A DNA stretch of 29,138 bases, taken from assembly GCA_035637315.1 (NCBI GenBank), contig DASPXK010000309.1:1-29138 (forward strand). Direction: 5' to 3'. Below the pieces are notes generated by a model. That model saw only the letters and a list, made by a program, of their open reading frames with translations, ran no database searches and had not been told where the DNA came from. Position numbers and translations under genes: made by a program. Source of the stretch: DASPXK01 sp035637315. Its GTDB lineage: Bacteria; Chloroflexota; UBA6077; JACCZL01. Below, piece by piece: positions 8,101 to 13,729 of the stretch (its first letter is position 1; each line of letters opens with the position of its first letter).

Positions 8101-8206
8101 CATCGGGGAGCGAACGGTCGAGACGCACCTCGCCAGCGCCTACGCCAAGCTCGGCGTGGGGTCGAAGCTGGATCTGGTCCGCAACGCTTCCCAGCTCCAG
8201 CTCTAG
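5162..8206 (+). CDS. Large ATPase/TPR transcriptional regulator with C-terminal LuxR-type HTH (LAL/MalT-like)
   Basis: A 1014-residue cytoplasmic regulator of the large ATP-binding LuxR family. The N-terminal AAA/NACHT-like domain has a P-loop ADSGLGKT (residues 37-44; Ala in the first position is allowed) and Walker B IVFLDDAHWAD with D150/D151. A long middle part (about 350-940) is alpha-helical, Ala/Leu-rich and TPR-like. The C-terminus (955-1008, LTRREREVVRLAIEGHTAREIG...ERTVETHLASAYAKLGV) is a textbook LuxR helix-turn-helix. The frame is open back to 4829, but ATG 5162 matches the family start (LVGRGSEIAALESEL) and follows a consensus -10. ETLAVLGQRIEL occurs twice (296-307 and 321-332) and AAREVLQGA occurs twice (573-581 and 597-605). 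The inducer is unknown. It may regulate itself, the divergent gcv operon or the downstream pair. Confidence 0.93.
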   Translation: MTAQDLRLVGRGSEIAALESELRTAAAGQVRCVLLLADSGLGKTRLAAELLSRNCRWALGLTARAYPLGATASFGLWVEALERYLRNLHPEKISELCGGFLDDLASLLRSVAATRGSVRARQPSRIRLLEGLAVLLRNLAREAPLIVFLDDAHWADASSWETLNYLARNLPGSRLLLLAAARPAELSGQHLPNEVLIGLEQAGVLRRMSPPPLGPNQIGALAQGMLGQRAAPGALVDWLFERSRGNPLFALDLVQALVDEGADLSAPRLRRLPEGLSERVRNRLRLLDEATLATLETLAVLGQRIELNPATRRGLFTGPSETLAVLGQRIELSELANISRRPLDRLGRILEELVRLRLITEEERDRELTYEVAHPLIQEAIYHGIGGARRRALHRLVARALLAAGRLAAAASHFACSAEVGDPEAIDALVRAIRQAEERESHREALAILGALLELLPPGDKRWLDVLDGMAWQAEWVIDHRADVAAETGAKAMQEIDSLLEGSPDYARRGGVQFRLTSFLAWGSGDLDTAQRTGRRALELFEQAGQAGRVLIAANELGWIRGLAGDLAGQEAAAREVLQGAAKTCLWSVLANPASDAAREVLQGARLVGDRLATMQALGSLGTAAGYRGHFAEAEAALRQSASIAREDGKPYCLTWNLSLLATVLAFEGRLEEAFGLLEEATAANPAYSDTILLELSAQVHWLAGDFGSAIASTKESAARNAGGLSRRRAWAMAVAAIAAVEMGQPDEARDYLSQATSAYDGREFYVFSHYCAWAAAVLAWRAGNLPEALAGLRQAASSFLAMGALPCAAFVLTDLVEVAAQAADHAAATEAALQLGQIVQQIDRDLYRALAGIAAGWVALGAGNSEAALEPAREAARMLAASGYAGFHGRSLDVLGRALSGSDRGEAVEALQAAADRFATCGATWRRDRALVGLSKLGHRGKRATATILGPESLTRREREVVRLAIEGHTAREIGRRLFIGERTVETHLASAYAKLGVGSKLDLVRNASQLQL
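6047..6157 (+). repeat. In-frame direct repeat inside the LuxR-type regulator, copy pair 1
   Basis: Two 36-base copies, 6047-6082 and 6122-6157, start 75 bases apart and both encode ETLAVLGQRIEL. Five of the 36 bases differ and all five changes are synonymous. Thirteen unrelated residues (NPATRRGLFTGPS) lie between them. The second copy runs on into the sequence expected for the family (SELANISRR), so the first copy plus the spacer looks like the extra part. Confidence 0.85.
6878..6976 (+). repeat. In-frame direct repeat inside the LuxR-type regulator, copy pair 2
   Basis: Two 27-base copies, 6878-6904 and 6950-6976, start 72 bases apart and both encode AAREVLQGA. Five bases differ, again all synonymous. 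The 15-residue spacer AKTCLWSVLANPASD has Cys and Trp, which are rare in the surrounding TPR-like helices. The architecture is the same as in copy pair 1. Confidence 0.8.
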
Positions 8207-8274
8207 CCAGCCTCGTCGCCACGCCGCCTTCATCCCACCCGCGCCTGCCACGCGATCGTCGGGCAGTGCGGAGA

Positions 8275-8320
8275 GTACGGATGTGCGCTCCGCTCCCCCC
8301 AAAATCCGTACTGGTACGGA
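8275..8320 (+). repeat. Three-arm inverted repeat (GTACGGAT / ATCCGTAC / GTACGGA)
   Basis: GTACGGAT at 8275-8282 is complementary to ATCCGTAC at 8304-8311. The latter can instead pair with GTACGGA at 8314-8320, across a two-base gap, to form the near-perfect palindrome TCCGTACTGGTACGGA. The middle arm can pair with only one partner at a time. As DNA it could be a double operator, as RNA a switch between two hairpins. Confidence 0.6.
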
Positions 8321-8376
8321 AGGCGCCCGTCCATACGCGGGCCTAGACTGTGCTCGCAGGCCGCCTCAGGGGTGAC

Positions 8377-8408
8377 CTCGCGGGACCAAGATGGTCTGTA
8401 CCTGCGAG
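8377..8408 (+). other. Hairpin in the DUF1326 upstream region
   Basis: CTCGC (8377-8381) pairs with GCGAG (8404-8408) around an inner hairpin GACCA-AGA-TGGTC (8384-8396). The 3' side abuts the next hairpin directly, so coaxial stacking is possible. No run of T follows. Confidence 0.5.
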
Positions 8409-8442
8409 CGTGAGGGAGCGGCCGGCCCGCTCGCGCCTCACG
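8409..8442 (+). other. Strong GC-rich hairpin in the DUF1326 upstream region
   Basis: CGTGAGG (8409-8415) plus GAGCGG (8416-8421) pair with CCGCTC (8427-8432) plus CCTCACG (8436-8442). The loop is CCGGC and there is a three-base bulge at 8433-8435, giving 13 base pairs. It could end transcription of the upstream regulator gene, but no T-tract follows. Confidence 0.6.
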
Positions 8443-8598
8443 AAGAGTTGAAAGGAGGAGAGGGACGCAGCAGACACTCGAGTGAGCCACGACGACGGAG
8501 GGCCCAGGCGTTGTCCGAGTGGATCGCCCGGTGGGTGCACTAGTCGCCCTGAAGGCGGGGCTCAGATTCGCGGCAGACCTGCCGCCAGATGCCAAAAC

Positions 8599-8607
8599 AG
8601 GAGGTGA
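8599..8607 (+). promoter_or_regulatory. Full-length Shine-Dalgarno sequence for the DUF1326 gene
   Basis: AGGAGGTGA is a nine-base complement of the usual 16S 3' end. GGAGG ends seven bases before ATG 8612. It fixes the start at 8612 over an in-frame ATG at 8519 that has no such site. Confidence 0.85.
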
Positions 8608-8611
8608 ACAG

Positions 8612-9214
8612 ATGGGCTACGCACTTGAAGGTAGGTTACTAGAGGCTTGCTCCTGCGGTGGGCCTTGTCCGTGCTGGGTTGGCGACGATCCAGACGGCGG
8701 GGCATGCATGGGAATGATCGCCTACCACTACGATCGGGGGCAGATCAACGGCGTCGACGTCTCTGGCCTGACGCTGGCGCTGGTGGCCGACATCCCTGGC
8801 AACATCCTCAAGGGCAACTGGAAGGTCGTGGCGCACGTCGACAGCAAGGCCACACCCCAACAGAAGGAGGCCATCCTGGCGGCCCACACCGGCAAGCTGG
8901 GCGGCCCACTCGGGGACCTGGCGCAGCTCGTCGGCGAGGTACTCGGCGTCTACGACGTCCCGATCGACTTTGACGTCAAGGAAGGCAAGGGGACGATTCG
9001 GGTTGGCGACGCTGTCTCGGCCGAGATGCAGCCGTACACCGACAGCCAGGGACGGCCAACCAAGCTGATCGACAGCGTCTTCAGCACCATTCCCGGCTCG
9101 CCGGCCTATCTGGGCAAGGCGATGGACTATCGGGCCAACATCCCGCAGCACAAGATGGTCTGGGAGACTCACGGCCGCAACGCCGTGCTGGGGGATTTCC
9201 GGCTCGAGGCGTAG
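8612..9214 (+). CDS. DUF1326 domain protein with N-terminal CxCx3CxC cluster
   Basis: A 200-residue protein of the DUF1326 family; the function is not known. The N-terminus LEACSCGGPCPCWVGDDPDGGACMG carries five cysteines (C13, C15, C19, C21, C32) in a CxCx3CxC pattern, the hallmark of the family and a plausible metal or thiol-redox site. The rest is a mixed, soluble-looking domain (for example ALVADIPGNILKGNWKVVAHVD and KGTIRVGDAVSAEM). It has no signal peptide or membrane segment. The start at ATG 8612 is set by a perfect ribosome-binding site. The DUF2182 membrane-protein gene follows 103 bases downstream on the same strand, and I recall these two families as frequent neighbours. A role in metal handling with DUF2182 is a guess. 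Confidence 0.88.
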   Translation: MGYALEGRLLEACSCGGPCPCWVGDDPDGGACMGMIAYHYDRGQINGVDVSGLTLALVADIPGNILKGNWKVVAHVDSKATPQQKEAILAAHTGKLGGPLGDLAQLVGEVLGVYDVPIDFDVKEGKGTIRVGDAVSAEMQPYTDSQGRPTKLIDSVFSTIPGSPAYLGKAMDYRANIPQHKMVWETHGRNAVLGDFRLEA

Positions 9215-9220
9215 CTCCTT

Positions 9221-9295
9221 TCACCGCCGAGGTCACAGAGAGCACAGAGGAGCCTCCAAAAGCTTTCTCTGTGCTCTGTGTGACCTCGGCGGTGA
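9221..9295. repeat. 75-base inverted repeat between the DUF1326 and DUF2182 genes
   Basis: Two 29-base arms (9221-9249 and 9267-9295) are complementary at 28 of 29 positions around a 17-base loop. The arms read TCACCGCCGAGGTCACAGAG... and its complement. This type of ACAGAG-rich palindrome resembles dispersed intergenic repeats of many environmental bacteria. It starts 6 bases after the DUF1326 stop and ends 8 bases before the DUF2182 ribosome-binding site, so in RNA it would form a very stable stem between the two cistrons. Confidence 0.9.
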
Positions 9296-9317
9296 GACAA
9301 ACTGAGGTGACGACGGC

Positions 9318-10100
9318 ATGATCTCAGCGATGCGCATGCCAGACGACCGGCGCTGGTACCGCCTGTCGCTGGCGGTCCTGGTCCTCTCGGCCTGGGCCGC
9401 GCTCGCAGCCTGGGGCGCCTCGCCGTTCTCTGGCCTGCTTGGCCACCAGGACCTCGGCGGGAGCCGACTTCCGCCGATCGGCCGACTCTTGATCTTCGTC
9501 GGCGGCTGGACGCTAATGACCGTCGCGATGATGCTGCCCAGCAGCCTGCCACTGATCAACCTGTTTCGCCGCTTCTGCCTCAACCGTTCCGACCGCATCA
9601 CGCTGCTGCTTCTGCTCGGCCTCGGCTACCTGGCTGTTTGGGTGTACTTCGGGGTCCTGACCTACGTCGGCGACAGCGCCCTCCACGCCGCGGTTGAGCG
9701 CTTCGCCGTCCTGCGGGCTGCCTCAGGCGCAATTGGGGCCGGAGTCCTGCTCGTGGCTGGGGTCTATCAGTTCACACCCCTGAAGCTGATGTGTCTGGAC
9801 AAATGCCGCTCGCCCTACTCATTCCTGGTCCAGCACTGGCGTGGGCGGCGAGCCGGTTTGGACGCCTTTCGGCTTGGCATCCGCCACGGGCTGTTCTGTC
9901 TTGGTTGCTGCTGGACGTTGATGCTGGTCATGTTCGCCGTCGGCGGCGCGAATCTCGGCTGGATGCTGGCGCTCGGGGCGTTCATGGCGGCCGAGCGCAC
10001 TTCGCGCTGGGGGCGGCGGCTGACCCGTCCGTTGGGCGGAGTCCTGGTCGTCTGGGCCGCCCTGAATCTGTCGGGCCTGGCCCCGTTCCCGGGTGCTTAG
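9318..10100 (+). CDS. DUF2182 family polytopic membrane protein (predicted metal-binding)
   Basis: A 260-residue inner-membrane protein of the DUF2182 family (COG5486-like). Its function is unproven, though it is often labelled a predicted metal-binding membrane protein. About six hydrophobic segments are seen, at roughly 17-35, 56-75, 93-114, 135-155, 188-215 and 235-256. Family motifs are present: MTVAMMLPSSLP (67-78), GVYQFTPLKLMCLDKCRSP with C159 and C163, and IRHGLFCLGCCWTLM with C194, C197 and C198. The cysteine pairs near the membrane face are the likely ligand or redox sites. ATG 9318 follows GAGGTGA with an eight-base gap. It is paired with the DUF1326 gene upstream and convergent with the transglutaminase-like gene. 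Confidence 0.9.
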   Translation: MISAMRMPDDRRWYRLSLAVLVLSAWAALAAWGASPFSGLLGHQDLGGSRLPPIGRLLIFVGGWTLMTVAMMLPSSLPLINLFRRFCLNRSDRITLLLLLGLGYLAVWVYFGVLTYVGDSALHAAVERFAVLRAASGAIGAGVLLVAGVYQFTPLKLMCLDKCRSPYSFLVQHWRGRRAGLDAFRLGIRHGLFCLGCCWTLMLVMFAVGGANLGWMLALGAFMAAERTSRWGRRLTRPLGGVLVVWAALNLSGLAPFPGA

Positions 10101-10106
10101 CGGATG

Positions 10107-10124
10107 CGCGGCGCCTTAGCCGCG
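10107..10124. terminator. Short GC hairpin between convergent genes, possible bidirectional terminator
   Basis: CGCGGC (10107-10112) and GCCGCG (10119-10124) form a six-pair stem with a six-base loop in the 32-base gap between the DUF2182 stop and the stop of the transglutaminase-like gene. There is no T-tract on either side, so intrinsic termination is uncertain. Confidence 0.35.
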
Positions 10125-10132
10125 AGTGGCGT

Positions 10133-12382
10133 CTACCGCCGCAGTGGGACGCGCTCCAGGATCAGGCGACCCCTGGCCTGGGCCGCGAGGATAACGCGCA
10201 GGGCCACTCGTCGGGTGAGCGGATGGCGGGCCTCCTCCCACGCGGCGGCGGCGCGGGCGAGGCTCTCAGGACCCGGCTCGTGTCCGCTGTAGGCGCCCTC
10301 CACGTAGCAATCCGCGATCGGCCGGACGAGCTGCTGGGTGCCGGGGAAGCGCTTCTCCAGCCAGTTCGTGTATTCGTAGGGTGTTTGTGACGGCTGGCCG
10401 CCCAGCCCACCCCACGCCGCCAGGCGACGGAGCTGCGCGTACCACTGAGCGTGCCACGGCAGGCCGCCGAGGCCGCGGCGGAAAAGCACCAGCAGCCCCA
10501 CGTACACCCCGCCGGCGATCGCCAGCAGGACGCCAAACAGCCCCAGCGCGATGATCCAGGGCAGGTCGCCGCGAGGCGGCAGCGGCGGCGCGTACTCGCC
10601 GCCCATGTCGTACGGGTCGTCCAGGAAAAGGTCCGGGTCCTCGCCGTAGCTGCCGTCCGAGCTGGCGTCCGCGGACAGACTGTTCTCATCGGGCGCCCTG
10701 AACGGCACCGGCCGAAGCGAGCTGGGCTCGAAGTTGATCCAGCCGTAACTCGGGAAGAAGACCTCCACCCAGGAGTGGGCCTCGCTCTCGTAGACGATGT
10801 AGGCCGCCTCGTCCTCCACAAACTCGCCCGGCGCGAAGCCGCTCGCGACGCGCGCCGGCACGCCCAGCGTCCGCAGCATGACCATCATCGCGGTGGCATA
10901 GTAGTCGGAGTAACCGGTCTGCAAGTCGAAGAGCGTATAGTCGACCCAGTCGCGGTCAGGCGGCGGCGGCGGGACGCGGGTCTCGTATGGGAAGCTGCGC
11001 ACGAACCGCTCGATCGCCAGGGCCTGGTCGTACGGTGTGGCCGCCCCGGCCGCTGACTCCGTGGCGAGTCGCCGGACTCGGTCGGGCAGTTCAGGGGGAA
11101 GCTGTAGGTACCGTTCGATGCCCGGGGGGTACTCGGTGCCAGCCGAGCGGAGCTGGATCTCGGTCGCCACAGACGCCCACGAGACGACGGTGTACTGTTG
11201 GCCGCGCCGTATCATCGTGGTCAGCCGAAGCGCGGCCGGGTCGTCCTGGGTCGCCCGCCACTCGAAGAGAGTGGGGACCGAGACACGGACTGGGGCGTCG
11301 GCGGCGAAAACAAGGTTCGATTGCGGAGCCAGGATCGTGATCGTCTGCTCCATCTCCTCACGCGCCTGGGTCGCTCCGAAGGGGAGAGGGATGGGCTGGT
11401 CAGCCTCGACCCGATCGCCGTACACCTCACCGCTGGCGATGCCGTGGCCGGTGTACAGCTCGTAGGTTGACGTGCGCCAGTAGCGCGAACGCGGCGCCGC
11501 GATCCTCAGGACAGGGGCCGCGCCCAGCTCGAAACCCTCGCGTGGCTCCAACGAGCCGCCGAACGCCAGCCCGACGACCACTACGGGTGGCCCCTGGACC
11601 CCGCCGAAGAGGCGATCGATCTGGCTTTGCCAGTGCTGCCAGGAGTCAGACAGCTCGGCCCACATTGGCTCGAGCAGATCGACCGGCTGCTCGGCTGGCC
11701 CGCGGCCGGCCAGGTTCAGCAAAACGAGGATAGCGCCCGCGCTGGCCAGGACGACATTCCGTCCGACGTTGCCCTCGACCGACAGGCCGGCCACTTGCCA
11801 GAACGCCTCCCGACGGGCAAGCTCCAGCCGCACCAGCAGCAGCAGCCCCGCGAACAGCAGGATGAAGAAGTGATAGTTCAGCGACGCGTAGCTGTAAGAG
11901 AGGTGCATCAGCAGGGCGACGGCGTTGACCAACACCGCCGCCCACCCGAGGCCGGCCCGAAACACCAGCCAGCTGCTGGCGTGTCCGATCGTCCATGCCA
12001 GACAGCTCATGACGAGAGCGAACATCAAGTTGTCGCGGCTGTTGCCGCCCGTGACCGCCGTGTACACCCAGGCGTAGACGTGGCTGAGCAGCTCGACCAG
12101 GCGCGCCGCCCACGGCCCCGGCGACATGCGATTGGCGTATACCAGCACGATGAGCTCGAGGCCGAGCAGGGCGCTGGCGAGGTGGGCGACCCAGCGGCGG
12201 AGATCGCTCTTAGCGGCCACCAACCCCACCAGCAGGCTGCAAAGGGCCAGTGGGACCAGCGTGTCGAGATGCTCGACCCAGCCCGCCTCTTCGATCGAAT
12301 GGACCACCGCCCAGACCATCACGGCCAGTAGGCCGACCGAGAGCCAACCTTCGCGCGGACGGAACCTGAGCGTGTCGGGCAT
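10133..12382 (-). CDS. Transmembrane transglutaminase-like (TgpA-type) protein with atypical active site
   Basis: A 749-residue membrane protein. The N-terminal 220 residues hold about six to seven membrane helices. An extracytoplasmic part with the transglutaminase-like core follows (about 445-560), then one more helix near 610-635 and a DUF4129-like C-terminal tail. The core is recognisable from PYDQALAIERFVRSFPYE, ATAMMVMLRTLGVPARVASGF and EAHSWVEVFFPSYGWINFEPSS. At the expected nucleophile position there is Ser (S492 in GYSDYYATAM, codon TCC) instead of Cys. H536 is kept, and the usual Asp of FDPT is Glu (E552). It may therefore be inactive as a peptidase/transglutaminase, or use another chemistry. 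It is last in the MoxR-DUF58-TgpA set, whose role is thought to be in the envelope. ATG 12382 has only a weak AAGG upstream. Confidence 0.9.
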   Translation of the reverse strand: MPDTLRFRPREGWLSVGLLAVMVWAVVHSIEEAGWVEHLDTLVPLALCSLLVGLVAAKSDLRRWVAHLASALLGLELIVLVYANRMSPGPWAARLVELLSHVYAWVYTAVTGGNSRDNLMFALVMSCLAWTIGHASSWLVFRAGLGWAAVLVNAVALLMHLSYSYASLNYHFFILLFAGLLLLVRLELARREAFWQVAGLSVEGNVGRNVVLASAGAILVLLNLAGRGPAEQPVDLLEPMWAELSDSWQHWQSQIDRLFGGVQGPPVVVVGLAFGGSLEPREGFELGAAPVLRIAAPRSRYWRTSTYELYTGHGIASGEVYGDRVEADQPIPLPFGATQAREEMEQTITILAPQSNLVFAADAPVRVSVPTLFEWRATQDDPAALRLTTMIRRGQQYTVVSWASVATEIQLRSAGTEYPPGIERYLQLPPELPDRVRRLATESAAGAATPYDQALAIERFVRSFPYETRVPPPPPDRDWVDYTLFDLQTGYSDYYATAMMVMLRTLGVPARVASGFAPGEFVEDEAAYIVYESEAHSWVEVFFPSYGWINFEPSSLRPVPFRAPDENSLSADASSDGSYGEDPDLFLDDPYDMGGEYAPPLPPRGDLPWIIALGLFGVLLAIAGGVYVGLLVLFRRGLGGLPWHAQWYAQLRRLAAWGGLGGQPSQTPYEYTNWLEKRFPGTQQLVRPIADCYVEGAYSGHEPGPESLARAAAAWEEARHPLTRRVALRVILAAQARGRLILERVPLRR

Positions 12383-12421
12383 GCCTTAGCTACGCTTCTC
12401 CGCTACGAGTATGCAACATCG

Positions 12422-12475
12422 AGCCGTCAGCTATCAGCCTTCAGCAGTCAGAGTGATGGCTGATGGCTGACGGCT
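12422..12475. repeat. Inverted repeat in the gap between the DUF58 and transglutaminase-like genes
   Basis: The arms 12422-12439 (AGCCGTCAGCTATCAGCC) and 12458-12475 are complementary at 17 of 18 positions. The surrounding bases repeat the TCAGC/GCTGA theme several more times up to 12482. Arrays of TCAGC/GCTGA like this are known as dispersed intergenic repeats in many bacteria. It fills most of the 104-base gap, and nothing else is seen there. Confidence 0.85.
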
Positions 12476-12486
12476 GATGGCTGTCG

Positions 12487-13713
12487 CTACCGCCACGCAG
12501 GGCGCCCACCCATCGACGGGGTCGCCAGCTCTTGTTGGATCGGCTGGCCCCGTTTGACGAGGTAGGTTGGAATGTTGGCCGCGGCCAGCGTGCTGGCCGC
12601 CATCAGGACGCTGGGCGCACGGCCGAAGGTGCTAGCCTCGACCAGCACGGCGGACGCATGGACCCCTCGTGCGCCCAGCGTCCGCAGGATGCGGGCCCAG
12701 CCGTCCTCCCAGTTGGCGGTGATGACCACCAGGCAGTCGGTCCGCCCGAACCGCTGCTGCTCGCCGAGGAGGAGCTCGCCGATACTCGGTTGCTCGCGAG
12801 GGCGGATGAACGCCAGTAGCTCGAGGACCTTCAGCAATTGGCGAGTGCCGCGGTCGGTGGTCAGGACCCGACTGTGGGTGATGACGCCCACCGCTCGGTT
12901 CTCCTTCAAAAAGTGCTTGGCCAGCGAGGCGCAGACCGTGACCGCGTACTCTTCGGTTGACTCCGGCCCTTCGCCGAGCATGACCTGGCGGTCCAGGTCC
13001 AGGATGAGCCAGATGTCGGAAAACGGGTCAAGCTCAAACTCCTTAACCATCAGTCGACCCTGGCGGGCCGTCGTCGGCCAGTGGATCCGATTGAAGGTAT
13101 CGCCGGGCCGGTAATCGCGCACGCCGGAGACGTTGGGGGTGGTGAACTGGACCCGCTCACCCTGCAGGCTGCCACCTGGCAGGTCGCCGGGCAGTCGACC
13201 GAAGGACGGTAGGTCGATAGCGACCGGATAGACGACCAGTGTGCTGCTCCCGCCGATCTGGCGACGGTAGCGAAACAGGCCAAACGGGTCGCCGCTCTCG
13301 GCGAAGACCGGCCCGAGCTGGAAGACGCCGCGCTGGCGACAGAGGGTGTGGACCGGGCGTACGTAGCGCCCGTACGGACCAAGCGACACGACGCTGCTGG
13401 CGGTGTGCTCCGGATGCTGGCCCAGGTCCTGGATCTCGAGCCAGAGCTTCGGCACCCACGAGATGTTCTCGAGGATGATCTTCTCGTCGAAAAACGTCCC
13501 GACCTCGGCCCGCAGGGCACGCGTCTGGCGATTGAAATAGAGCGACCGGATGCCCAGTTTGGCGAGCAGATAGGCGAGCCCGAGCAGCAGGAGCAGGGCC
13601 CACGAGACGTAGAACATCATCGACCAGCCGCCGGCCAGGGCGATGAGCGAGACAAAGGCCCACAGGATGAGGACGCTGACGGCGGGCCGCGGCCTCTTGC
13701 GAACCCACCTCAC
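12487..13713 (-). CDS. DUF58 domain protein
   Basis: A 408-residue protein with two N-terminal membrane helices (about 12-30 and 34-52) and a large following domain. The DUF58 signature is clear: GVRDYRPGDTFNRIHWPTTARQGRLMVKEFE at about 197-227, then a von Willebrand A-like stretch SDIWLILDLDRQVM. DUF58 proteins are nearly always encoded beside a MoxR ATPase and a transglutaminase-like membrane protein, exactly as here. They are thought to act in a chaperone-like or envelope-assembly system, but the biochemical role is unknown. The start is GTG 13713, 16 bases after the MoxR stop; the next in-frame ATG (residue 32) would remove a membrane helix. Intact. Confidence 0.92.
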   Translation of the reverse strand: MRWVRKRPRPAVSVLILWAFVSLIALAGGWSMMFYVSWALLLLLGLAYLLAKLGIRSLYFNRQTRALRAEVGTFFDEKIILENISWVPKLWLEIQDLGQHPEHTASSVVSLGPYGRYVRPVHTLCRQRGVFQLGPVFAESGDPFGLFRYRRQIGGSSTLVVYPVAIDLPSFGRLPGDLPGGSLQGERVQFTTPNVSGVRDYRPGDTFNRIHWPTTARQGRLMVKEFELDPFSDIWLILDLDRQVMLGEGPESTEEYAVTVCASLAKHFLKENRAVGVITHSRVLTTDRGTRQLLKVLELLAFIRPREQPSIGELLLGEQQRFGRTDCLVVITANWEDGWARILRTLGARGVHASAVLVEASTFGRAPSVLMAASTLAAANIPTYLVKRGQPIQQELATPSMGGRPAWR

Positions 13714-13729
13714 CTGGTCTGCCCCGACC

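Larger units (their letters stand above)
8207..8611 (+). other. 405-base non-coding stretch with several hairpins, possible structured leader of the DUF1326 gene
   Basis: No convincing gene lies between the LuxR-type regulator and the DUF1326 gene. The stretch contains a three-part GTACGGA inverted-repeat cluster (8275-8320), two abutting hairpins (8377-8408 and 8409-8442) and a Shine-Dalgarno-like AAGGAGG at 8452-8458 with no start codon at a suitable distance. No clear promoter was found. It could be a terminator region of the regulator gene, a leader RNA or an operator region. Confidence 0.5.

Noticed and set aside
7226..8302. Minus-strand open frame opposite the regulator's TPR and HTH parts
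   Set aside because: Shadow of the plus-strand gene; composition is Arg/Gly/Ala-rich with no recognisable domain.
8377..8442. tRNA-like cluster of hairpins
   Set aside because: No acceptor-stem closure, no T-loop GTTCGANTC and no CCA; only independent hairpins.
8482..8607. Small reading frame (GTG, 41 codons) before the DUF1326 gene
   Set aside because: Its product is low-complexity and Arg/Gly/Pro-rich; the AAGGAGG site is about 24 bases too far upstream, and its end overlaps the real ribosome-binding site of the next gene.
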